NCBI GenBank assembly: GCA_947646735.1
Contig: CANTFK010000994.1
Location: 558,001 to 622,000 of the forward strand
Source of the DNA: Peronospora farinosa
Lineage: Eukaryota > Oomycota > Peronosporomycetes > Peronosporales > Peronosporaceae
Length of the DNA: 64,000 nucleotides
Direction: 5' to 3'
The translations under genes were made by a program, and so were the position numbers. Below the pieces are notes generated by a model. It was not told the origin of the DNA. It did no database searches and saw nothing but the letters and a program-made list of their open reading frames with translations. Numbering within the stretch: the first letter of the stretch is position 1; the number at the start of each line of letters is the position of its first letter. Positions 31,760 to 41,477 of the stretch are shown in pieces.

Positions 31760-32780
31760 GATAAGTGCCTTGTCATTTTTAGGAGTCACGAACGCAGTGA
31801 AGATTGCAGTGTGTCATCTTTTTCCTTGAAGGTTTAATGCCAGTGAGGTGCAATTAAAGGTTTACAAGGGAGCTGCGATGATCCGCACGCTAGTGTCGAA
31901 AAGCAGTCATCGTTCATACGAGTGTGTCTAGTTGCCTCCCCTCGAGCATCCATGTGTAATGTGTGAACTTCAATCTACGCTATGATACATGAATTGTTTT
32001 AAACGCTTATAAATGCTTCATTTAAATAATTAGATGTTCGAATGGTTCTTACTTGTACATTGACACAGCCACTGACGAGGCCCCGGCGGGGACAGATAAG
32101 CGTCTGGTACGCATTATTATACGAGTCTATTATATTCTAGCATTTTAGACACTATGTGACCTGACCCTTCACCACTTTGTAGCTATGCGTTTTTAAACTA
32201 AGCAAAACATGTTGCCATGACTGTCTTCAGAGCCTGCCGTAAGGTCCATGGAAAGGGCTTGATAAGTACATAGTTGTTATGAAATCCTTTGTCTCGGCAA
32301 TAGGACCACCAGATTTGATACTCTGAAGTACGGGCCATCTCTGTGGCCAAGTAGCAATTTTTAGTCGGCCCAAGCGATGAAGTATTTGTTTAAATCTGTC
32401 AACATATAGCGTTGCGCTGGAAGCATCTCCATAACGCAGCACCGGGGCAGTTGCATCTCTATGTAGCCAGCATAAACCGCTTTTGGTCGATAGCGAGCCT
32501 ATTAGTTAAACGCCATGGTACAGTAAGCCACTTCGACCATGTAGCGCTCCATATTACAGCAGTAAGATATTCGGTTGCAGATCGCCTCAGCCAGATTACG
32601 AACACTAGCACTGTTGTGCTCGCAGACCATGAGTAAGTACTCACACAGTCCAGGATGGGGCAAAGGAAATCTGCGAGAACCTCGGCTTGATACAAGGTGT
32701 AGGGCTGTGGCCTCCCAATACGACAGCAAATTCCGGCTAATCTGCCGCATAACACCCCAAGACGGAATATAGACCTCCCT
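31760..32780 (-). pseudogene. Third GH30 glucosylceramidase copy (decayed)
   Basis: Short blocks on the minus strand match the intact genes in the same order. PGLCEYLLMVCEHN and LAEAICNRIS (about 32560-32660) correspond to the barrel, IDQKRFMLAT and the CNCPG region (32410-32490) to the nucleophile loop, and sequences near 31780 and 31880-31930 to the lectin-like and C-terminal parts. Frames are broken throughout and large internal parts are missing. It is a tandem paralogue that has died, lying just upstream of copy 2. Confidence 0.75.
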
Positions 32781-33382
32781 CCAATAAGTTATCCTCCGAT
32801 AAGTTATAACCTCCGGTGAATATTAAAAGTCGTGTCCACCGAGCTCGTTCTATAGTCGCTATGTTATAAGCTATAAGTTATAATCAGCCAAATATATAAT
32901 AATAAGTATTTTCTTGTTTTTTGGAAGAGAAAACCTACTTAAACATAGCTTGGGTGGTAAGTGCAATGCGAATGTCAAGCTAAAGGTCGCGGGAGGACTC
33001 TATAAGCAGCTTGGTGAATGTCCTGGAATACATCGAGCAGGGAACATATATCACGAAGGAGGTTGATCTTTTCGATTCTGGTGAACTTGTCTGCGACAAG
33101 TGCCACATTTCCACTATTTCACCCTCCTTCTGTGTAACGGGGTAGAACGTACTGTGGTGAAGTGCTTGTTTTAAATATATGGAGACCCCAGAAGCTAGTT
33201 GGATACGGAGTATAGACCGTTTATCATGGAAAAGAGACTAGAGAGATAGGGGTCTCGAGGGGAAGCGACAGTTGGCGGAGAACAATCTGCAGGGCTCACA
33301 AAAAAGATATCAGTATCAGGCTACCGGTTAACCGGTACAGAAAGAGTCGACCACGGTACCTTTTGAAAGGCCCGGGCACTAA
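32781..33382. other. AT-rich stretch, no gene seen
   Basis: Contains several copies of ATAAGTTAT/ATAACTTAT (32787-32885) and no credible ORF. A TGTAACGGGG near 33134 resembles an LTR start, but no LTR body or end follows. Confidence 0.5.
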
Positions 33383-33573
33383 TTGGTGGATCCGGTCCCT
33401 CATCGGTAGACCTGGGTCCCTCGACGGTCAACCTCGGCCCCTCGTCGGTAGACCCGGCCCCTCGTTGGTCGACCTCGGTCCCTCATCGGTAGACCTGGGT
33501 CCCTCGTCGGTCGACCTCGGCCCCTCGTCGGTAGACCCGGTCCCTCGTCGGTCAACCTTGGCCCCTCGTCGGT
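33383..33573. repeat. Minisatellite of 20-21 bp units
   Basis: About nine units of the type CCCTCGTCGGTAGACCCGG, alternating GTAGACC and GTCGACC variants, so the true period is about 41-42 bp and an 83-bp order is visible. Two and a half units in reverse orientation lie at 37508-37556, on the far side of the inverted segment. Confidence 0.9.
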
Positions 33574-36118
33574 AGGACAGCCAAAACGTCAGTAAGCACT
33601 TCAAGCGGTATGATGTGGGAGTGGCTTGTCATGCCACAAAGGTTGAAAATGCTCCGGCAAAATTTAACCGAGTGGTGGCTCACGTGATACGTCAGCACCT
33701 TGCCTGCGCGCCCCATTACTTCGAAGTTGTATTCGTGCATAGTAGGGCGGAGGACGGTCTGAGCGCAATAGAGTCGCACAAGCGTCATTTAGACAGTGTG
33801 GTGCAGACTCTGGGTGACGCCCAATTATACGTTAACTTGCAAGAGTGCGTCATAGGGGTCCCCGAGATGCCTGTGCTGAGCTGCATCGTAGGTGCACATG
33901 GTATACGAGCAGACCCAGAAAAGGTGAAGGCTGTAAAGATATGATTAGTCCCACGACACGTGAAGGGTCTGCGCCTATTCCTTGGGCTCGCTAATTACTT
34001 GCATAAGTAAAGCAAGAATTATGCGGAGCAGACTAAGCCATTGTCTGACCTTTTTAACAAAGGATACAGAATGGACTTGGTCAAAGGAGTAAAAAGATAC
34101 GTTCACATCAGTGAAGCAATCTCTTGTAGAGGCACCGGGATTGGCATTGCCAGACGCGGATAAGCCCTTCAGCTCTGTCTGCATAGCAAGCAGTTTTGCA
34201 ATCGGCAGCGCGCTCATGCAAAAGGATGACAACGGCGTTGGCCGTGTCATTTCGTATCAGTATCGGCTTTTAAAAGCCGCAGAGCTGAATTACCCTGTGC
34301 ATGAAAAGGAGCAACTTTCAATGAAGTATGCCCTTGTAAAGTTTCGGGTGCACCTCTTGGGCACCCAACCTTTTGTGGTTTATACGGATCACGCATCACT
34401 GCGGACCGCTATAAATTCACCTCTCGCCGAGAATGGCAAGATGGCTAACATCTTCTTTGAATTCAATTTCAAAGTTGAATATAAGCCGGGTAAGTCGAAT
34501 GTCTTGGCTGACGCATTATCGCGCAGACCAGACTTCGAGGCAAGACACCAGGAAAGTGTGTCTCGTGCGAAAGCACAAGTTGAGTCGTCAACATTGGCAG
34601 CCATGAAGGCCTACCATGTGACGAGCTCAATGGCCTCCGATATAAAGGAGTGTTACAGTCAGGACGAACATTGTCGCCTGCTGTAGAATCATTTTGGTGG
34701 ACGAAAGGTTACCCTTCTGTCGCACCTCAAAGCAAAACTAAATAGCTTTAGTTACAGTGATGGCCTGTTATGGCATCAACTGTCACCCTGTGATCCCTTG
34801 AGAATCTATGTCCCTCATGAAACAGATCTTAAGCTGATGATACTTCATGAATGCCATGATGCGCCATCTAGTGGGCATTTGGGCCGTGAAAAGACATTCT
34901 TATAATTGTCAGAGAATTTTTGGTGGCCCCACCTATATCGGTGGGTGGCCAACTATATTCGCTCTTGTGAAGAGTGTCAGCGCATAAAGACTGCACCTTC
35001 TAGCAGTGGCCACCGAAGCCACTGCCGATTCCAACGGATTGTTGGAAGTCGGTCACTTTGGACTTCATGTTTGGCTTACCGCCTGACCATAAAGGCAGGA
35101 AGGGGCTCGTCGTCTTTGTAGTCAGACTGAGCAAGATGGTGCACTTGGCACCATGTAGCGCCAAGATCTAAGGAAAAGAGGCTGCCCTCTTGTTTCTGGA
35201 TCATGTGTACCGACTACACGGGATGCCCGAGTCCATAGTATCGGATAGGTATCCGCGTTTTACGTCGTTTTCTGGCGTCATGTGTTTGAGCTGCTGGATA
35301 GAAAGCTCCACATGTCAGCCGCTGATCATCCCCAAACTGATGGCCAAACCGAACGGGCCAATAGAGTCGTGTCGGATGTGTTGCGTACAGTAGCGACTCT
35401 CAAAGAATGGAGCAAGCAATTGCCATTCGTGGAGTTCGCTATTAATAATAGTGTTCACGCCAGTACGGGTGAAACACCATTTTACATTAACGGACTGCGT
35501 CATCCTCGAACGCCAGTATCGTTTATACTCAGCCCGAGTCTTAGTGGGGGAGAGCCCCTCACTTCGCTCGGTGCGAATGCCAAAAAGGGCCAAGGTTGCC
35601 CTAGTGACACTGCTAGTTTAGCAGTATTCACGACACCTATAGGTGTCACAGAGGAGGCAAGGCAAGAAAAGCCACTGCTCCTTGACGATGATAATATAGG
35701 GTTATCAACAGCGTCGACCCATGAACGACCTCTTGAAGGCGTCATAGGCGAGCTGGATGCTAAAAGCGTGAGCGAAGCTCAGCACTTTGTGGATGAGCGA
35801 TAAGCCATCACACGTAAAGTCCGTGACGCAATGGCAAGCGCACAGGACAAGCAAAAACAATATCGGACCAACATGATTGCAAAAACAATGAACTTTAGTG
35901 TTAGGGACAAAGTGCTATTAAATACTGCTACCCTACCTAAACATGCAATTTATGTACTACCTGGTGGTACTACTAAGCTATTGCCCCGATTCATTGGGCT
36001 TTTTACGGTGGACGAGGAGGTTGGAGACCTAAATTATAGGCTCACTCTCCCACCTTATATGAAGACGCCGTCCGTATTCTACGTGGGTCGTCTGAAACGG
36101 TATGTTGATCCATAAGAG
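33574..36118 (+). pseudogene. Gypsy pol 3' half (RT-RH-IN), inverted part of element D
   Basis: The continuation of RT runs from [11 protein letters not shown] through VFVHSRAEDGLSAI to about 33944; the catalytic aspartates are replaced (FEVVFVHS). RNase H spans 34111-34686, open, with SVCIASSFAIGSAL and VVYTDHASLRTAI. Integrase spans 34906-36115 with CEECQRIK, LDFMFGLP-like sequence in a shifted frame, DHPQTDGQTERANR and the terminal FYVGRLKRYVDP followed by TAA at 36113-36115. Several frame breaks. The whole is closely related to element B. Confidence 0.88.
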
Positions 36119-36119
36119 A

Positions 36120-36480
36120 TCACATATCCGCATCAGTCCAACGAGACCGATGGGGACGTCGACTGTGAGTCGAGCGTCGCGGCCGATCAGGCGAAGGGGA
36201 AGGTGAACGACTTCCCGTATACGAGGGGGATGACAGAGGACTCGGTGATCGAGAAGGACTCCGCGTTTGACTCGGGTCTCTCATCACCAGTTGCTCTAAA
36301 GTATCCAAACGGGTCTTCAGGCGGTCATACCCCTGACGGTCCCTCGCCCTCACATCGCGCAGATACGAAGTCAGTCGCGAGATTTGACTCGAAAGATCCG
36401 CCAACTCTTTCTTCACCGCAGCGATCTCCGCCTGCGACTGAAAAACAGCAGGACATGCAGCCCAAATAGTTGGCCTTAAT
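36120..36480 (-). CDS. Antisense coiled-coil/SR-rich ORF, B-family copy 2
   Basis: On the strand opposite to pol this frame is open and ends at 36120. It encodes a heptad-rich helix (ELADLSSQISRLTSYLRDVR, then LKTRLDTLEQL) followed by a Ser/Arg/Pro-rich tail (SPSRSPSPLSS...HRSRWTDADM). The copy in element B has the same protein but a frameshift. The frame remains open upstream as far as about 36480, so the first codon is uncertain. The sense strand here is the integrase-chromodomain linker. It is probably the C-terminal part of the antisense accessory product. Confidence 0.5.
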
Positions 36481-36569
36481 CGCCGCTCCTATCGTGCTCC
36501 ACCTGTGCTGGTGGATGCGGGTGGGAACACACGCTTCCTTGTTTGAAGGTTGTTGGCCCACCTCTATGT

Positions 36570-36716
36570 GAAGAAAAAGATTCAGATTCTTGTCCAATGG
36601 AAAGGTTACCCGAAGAGTTTCGACTCTTGGGAACCGATCGACGCGTTGCGTGTCGACGTGCCTGGTCTGGTGACTGCTTACAAGCAGAAGCACCAGCTGC
36701 ATTCGCTCGACTAGGT
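36570..36716 (+). pseudogene. Chromodomain of element D/G
   Basis: VKKKIQILVQWKGYPKSFDS is followed by WEPIDALRVDVPGLV and a stop. This is a complete chromodomain core with intact Trp residues, but it is cut off from integrase by the TAA at 36113-36115 that element B shares. Confidence 0.78.
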
Positions 36717-36794
36717 TCTTATGGACTAGCAGGGGCAGCGTAGCGAGAAGTTAAGGGTATGTTATCACTCAATATCTCCCTTGAACGCATCATA

Positions 36795-37007
36795 TCAATG
36801 CTGATTCGCTGCGGCCGCTGTTTCACTGCATCTGCATGCGATTAGTACGGCGCAGGAATCTGCCTCGTATTCATCGGTTGATTTATTTAAACGCAACACG
36901 ACGGGGATAGGAAAAGCACGACTACGTGCTTTGCCCTGGCGTTTCCATGATGGAAAGACGAAAAAAAATTTAAGCGTCGTTAGTGGCACGCCTTTAAAGC
37001 TTCGCAC
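36795..37007 (-). pseudogene. Fragment of the antisense accessory ORF, B-family copy 2
   Basis: Seventy codons containing WKRQGKARSRAFPIPVVLRL match the central domain of the antisense ORF at 3480-3640. The N-terminal half is missing because an LTR fragment joins at about 37078. Confidence 0.65.
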
Positions 37008-37077
37008 TATTTACACACCAGCGTGGCCACCCGGATGGTGGTGGCATCGCTGGCAAACCATCACTCACGTAGCCGAT

Positions 37078-37505
37078 AAATTGCAACGGCGATCGTAATC
37101 GGCTACCATCGATTGTAACCGAGATCGGGATCGCGGTCGAGCCAATCGGAATTCAATATAAATTACGCTACGATCAGATCGACAATTGCGATACACGATC
37201 GACAAATACGACCACGATCGACAAAAGGATCAAGTATTTTCATTTTGGACAAGGAGATCTCAAGAGAGATCAAGGCGACTCATATAAAGTGCCCCAAGTA
37301 ACCCTTGATCGCGTGAAGATTTTTGCGCGATCGAACACCAACCAATACCAACCAACGTCAAGTTTAGCATCAGCTCAAGTCCACAGAGAAGAGTGCTACC
37401 CGCCGTTCCGACGGGTGCACAAGGTGAAAAAGGAATTGCTATACACGGAAACGAAGTATTCCCTACGATAGTCGGTTGTCTGGGCGCCAGTGGAAATTTG
37501 GGATA
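37078..37505 (+). repeat. LTR fragment of family F
   Basis: Matches the right half of the solo LTR at 47524-48753, including the TATA-like ACTCATATAAA and the GTTGTCTGGGCG segment. It lacks the long GATC array of that copy, having only two or three units. It borders the minisatellite. Confidence 0.75.
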
Positions 37506-37507
37506 GG

Positions 37508-37556
37508 GGCCATGGTCGACCGATGAGGGACCGGGTCGACCACCGAGGGACCACAT
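37508..37556. repeat. Minisatellite remnant, reverse orientation
   Basis: Two and a half 20-21 bp units of the array at 33383-33573, on the opposite strand. Confidence 0.82.
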
Positions 37557-40065
37557 CAGTATCTGTCATGAGAACTTGATAGTAGCCATACATCAAACTC
37601 AACGCGTTAAAAATAGTTAACTTTCCCATGGAGTTCAACAAGACATCTTTTCGCGGGATTGGCGTTTGCGCCGGAAAGGTAGCCGTGTTCAGCTTGTTAT
37701 AAGCATGAACCACGCGCCATCCACCTGTTGCTTTACGCACATAGAAGGTCGGGCTGCAGTGAGGCGACTTGATCTCACATACATGTCCCGCCTTAGCTCG
37801 CTTGTCGAAGAACTCATCGATGTAATCGACTTGTTCCTTCGGCAACGGCCATTGCCTATCACACAATACTTGGTGACAGGCTCCAGGTCAATCTCTTGCC
37901 TGATGCCCCTATCGGCCGGTAGGCGGCTCGGCACTTCTGCTGGAAACACATCAAGGTGTTTCCACAGAACATCATAGAACGGGCTGTCCTTCAAGGCTTC
38001 CCAGCCTTGAGCAGCGAACCGTTTCTTTTTGTCGGTCTCCAAGACGTTCTCGTGCATTGTGGACGACTAGCAACAGTCCACCACGCTCTATTCTGGAACT
38101 GGTGCGACTATCTCGTGGATCTTTCCTTCCTATAGTTCGGACAGGAAAAGATCCCACGTCATCTCCGAGAGATTTACTATCTCCTCTGCAGATGCCAGAC
38201 AAGTCGGAGCACCTCAACTTAGGATGCCTCCGGCATTTTGTCTTCGACGGCCTCGAAAAACTCGTTCGTAGGTCCGTCCTCTTGGACCGGGACTGATCCA
38301 AGGGTCACTCTTTTCGACGTGCCCTTGATCGTCTTTATACGTTTGGTGCTCGTTGTTCGAGTCACCACGACCTTTAACCTGGAAGAAGGTGTTGTTGCTG
38401 TTATAGCCAGCGCACTACTTCCAACCGCACCAGGCTCATGGATCTGTGTCGGTTCTTGTGACGCTTGACTTTCTGTCAGCCCACCATCAACGGCCACATG
38501 CTCTCGGCTATGTGCAGGACTATTGAACGCATGACTACCTGTCATCGCCTTATTCACTACACCAGTCTTTTCGATCTGGGTAGGAATATGTGTCCCCTTC
38601 ATTTCTGTCAGCCCACCATAAACTGCCACATGCTCTCGGCTCTGTGCGGGACTATTGAACGCATGACTACTTGTCATATCCTTATTCACTACACCAGTAT
38701 CCTCGATCTGGGTAGGAATTTGTGTCCCCTTCATTTCTGTCAGGAGACTTCCAACTACTTCAGGCTCCACAAGCTGGGTAGTATCTGGTGCCGATTACAT
38801 ACCGATATCGCACCCTCGACTGTGTTGGACACAACATTAATCGCATAAGTCTCTTGTAGGAGCACATCCTTTCCGTCGCAGGACGTTGGAAAGGATGTGA
38901 GTTAGAGACTGTGCGTGTACGCCAGTTAATCCATGGTTGGTGTTTAGCCAACCAAGGCATGCCTAAGATGAGGTCATACGGACTCTCCATACCTATCACT
39001 GTGAGATTTTTGTTACAAGAGAAGTCACTAAAGCTAAAAGCGAGTTCAACTGAATTTCCTCTCATTTAACGAGCGCGCCGTTCGCTAAAAGAACGATTGC
39101 CTCTTCTCGCTTGCCATCCTGGCAAGGAGACTCATAACTCGCCGGACTTTTTTTAGAGCCGCGAGTTTCACAAAGTTTTTTAATACACCCGAATCAACGA
39201 GAAAGGTCATCACTTGGTCATAGCCTCGTACTCGAGCTCTATAGACCAAAAGGGTTGAGGTACGACCTTTCGGAACCTCAGGGACTATGCTACCCATTTG
39301 TTCGATCACTCTGAACTTAGAGGTAGCTTCAGAGTCCGCGACAGTAGGACATCCCGCCCCTAGTGCACTCCCGCATTTCCCGATGTATCGGGGGTCGAAT
39401 CTGAGTCCGTGCGACGTGCACGGTTCTTCGAACCACCTTTCGGGTTGGAGACTTCTTGCTGGCTGCCTTAGCACCAGCAGCTACTTTGGCATAGCAGCGA
39501 GCCATCATATGTCCTCGCTTGCCGAAGATAACATCTGCATTGCCTAACTCCATAGGGGTGGCATCATACTTCTCGGACGACGGCCTGTAATAGACTGTCG
39601 CCGAGGCGCTGTTGTAGGATTGCTCCTCAACTAAGACAATGTCAATTGCCTCTTCCATCGTCGCTGGCACCTTTCTAAAAAGGGCCTGACGCGATAAGCT
39701 AAGTCCATTCATGAACGTGGCCACCTTGATACGTTCCGGTATCGGACCCACATTGATAGACGCAGACAGCGAACGCATCTCCTGCACATACTCTGCAGAG
39801 GTTTTTTCGCCTGTTGTGCTCCGAAGGAGATCACTTGAAATAACACTTCATTGTTAGGCTGGTAATAGGCACAAATCTTTGCCTTAAAGATCGTCCATGA
39901 TGGAAACGCATCGGCGTTTTCCATCAGCGCAGAGTATGCCCACTATGACGCTTTGCCACGCAAATTTGACATGGCATACGAAACCATCCTGGTGTCGTCT
40001 TCGATGAGCTGCGACATACCGCATTGCTCCACGGCTAAAAGCCAGTATACAATCGTATATGGGGC
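37557..40065 (-). pseudogene. Gypsy gag-PR-RT 5' half of element D
   Basis: On the minus strand, the gag capsid end and nucleocapsid lie at 39329-40065 (LIEDDTRMVSYA, QPNNEVLF, and a degenerate knuckle GHMMARC). A protease remnant with VDSGV instead of DSGA is at about 39190-39215. A long Ser/Thr/Glu-rich linker (38219-38770) contains two tandem 44-residue units. RT fingers/palm follow (37557-38057, KATGGWRVVHAYNKLN). It ends at the inversion breakpoint. The upstream gag part continues at 47297-47523 beyond the inserted element C. Confidence 0.85.
38470..38735 (-). repeat. In-frame tandem duplication in the PR-RT linker
   Basis: Two copies of a 132-bp unit, read as IPTQIE-TGVVNK...SREHVAV-GGLTE. 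Element B (7788-7924) has only one unit, so the duplication is specific to element D. Confidence 0.85.
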
Positions 40066-40394
40066 TGTAAAGGGATGTACCTTTACACAAATTAAGTATA
40101 GTTAATTTTATATCACACAAGTAGTTATATGCTACACTCGAGATAGCGGGTGTAGCCATTCGTATCTCTATCTGCAGGTAAGTAAGAATCAGTCCCATTA
40201 TCAACCTATAGGGTAGAGACCTGTAGATGAGTGGTTCCCATTGCGTTTGGTAGCCACTCGTACTTAGTATAAAAACATAAAAATATAAAAATTAGAGTTG
40301 AAATTTGCCTTAGCACGCTAGTTCTGCGTGATCCCTTACGCTTCCTCGTAAGACCTATAGTGTGTGTAAGTAACGGAGCTCTAGCCTTGTTACA
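40066..40394 (+). repeat. 5' LTR of element C
   Basis: TGTAAAGGG...CTTGTTACA. It contains the A/T-rich TATAAAAACATAAAAATATA that can serve as promoter core. No good primer-binding site follows; the sequence CTAATAGCACC is only a poor match to that of element B. Confidence 0.9.
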
Positions 40395-40740
40395 CCTAAT
40401 AGCACCTTGTAGTCCTTTAAACGAATATGAGGGCTCCGCCGATACAGGGCGCTAGTGGAGGGGGGAGGTGTTGTCACACGATGACTTCGAGCATCTGACC
40501 ACCTTCGAGTGGGAAGCTCTACGTCTCCTGGACGACTTGGCTGGCCGTACTACCGTAGTTGCCATGCTCAAAGATACGCCTAAGTGGCTCCAAGTGTAGC
40601 CATTCAAGACTTCGTCAACCGCAAGCTCGCCGAATTACGCCGGCAAGCTTAAATTCCGCCGTTGTCACGGGTTCTTAAGTCATTAAACTCGACGTTTCGA
40701 GTTACAGCGGCGAGGGCCCAAAGCGCCTCGCGCATATCTC

Positions 40741-41433
40741 TTGCTTCTTGAAGTGAACATCGCTGTCCAATCCCACAAGATAACGACCGAGTTCACGCGT
40801 ACCCACTTCCTCCTGTCTAAGTTAACTGGTAAGGCAAAAGAGTGGGCATTGGGAAAGTTTTTTGCCAATACGGGATGTTTTCCGGACATGAAGGACCTGA
40901 AGTATGATTTGCGCTTGGCGTTTGAGCCTCCGCAAGACTAGCACCACCATGCTCCGGCAGGGTAGTCTGTCAATGCTGGACTACATACATCGTGCGCGAC
41001 ATCTGGCATCGTGCATAGTCGCCGACCCTATCGACACGGCTTCCATGTGTTCTTGACCGGGATGAATGCTGGGCATCAGCGTTTTTATTTAACGCGGAAG
41101 CCTCCCGCTTCTCTTGAAGAGGCGTTCAGCACTGCGCTGCGTAAAGACTTCAGTGTCTTGGATACGCAAGTGGATCACTCGCTTCCCCAACGCGCTGCTC
41201 AGGAGCCTGAGCCAATGGAGCTCGATGCAATCGAGCACGCCCCAGTTCATAAGCGTGCTTCCAGTCACAGTTCTCGGAAGCCTGCAACAGCGAAGAAGCT
41301 GGTGTGCTTCCGCTGGCGTAAGTCTGGTCATCGTGCAGCCGTCTGCCGCGCACCTGCACCAAATCGCTCTGTCTTCGAGTCTGACGTCTCCGTCTTCCTC
41401 GCCGGGCAGCCAAAAAACGGCGTGAACCAGTAG
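40741..41433 (+). pseudogene. Element C gag (broken)
   Basis: Capsid segments FTRTHFLLSKLTGKAKEWAL and FLTGMNAGHQRFYL are separated by a stop and frameshift near 40941. The nucleocapsid knuckle reads CFRWRKSGHRAAVC, with Trp in place of the second Cys, which would abolish zinc binding. The tail ends at 41433. Confidence 0.8.
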
Positions 41434-41477
41434 GCGCGGGGCAGACGGCTGCGCGATGACGGAAGAACCAGCCTAAG

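Larger units (their letters stand above)
33574..37556. other. 4 kb inverted segment of a Gypsy element
   Basis: The RT frame of element D (minus strand) stops at 37557 after QVLMTDTDV. Its continuation (AKTSVSTSSGMMWEWL) starts at 33575 on the plus strand. Turning 33574-37556 around would join both the RT frame and the two parts of the minisatellite. The breakpoints lie within a few bases of minisatellite units. Confidence 0.8.

Noticed and set aside
33133..33180. LTR-like start TGTAACGGGGTAG
   Set aside because: No LTR body or end could be followed from it and no purine tract precedes it.
33383..33573. CRISPR-like regular repeats
   Set aside because: Units are contiguous without unique spacers and the window is eukaryotic; it is a minisatellite.
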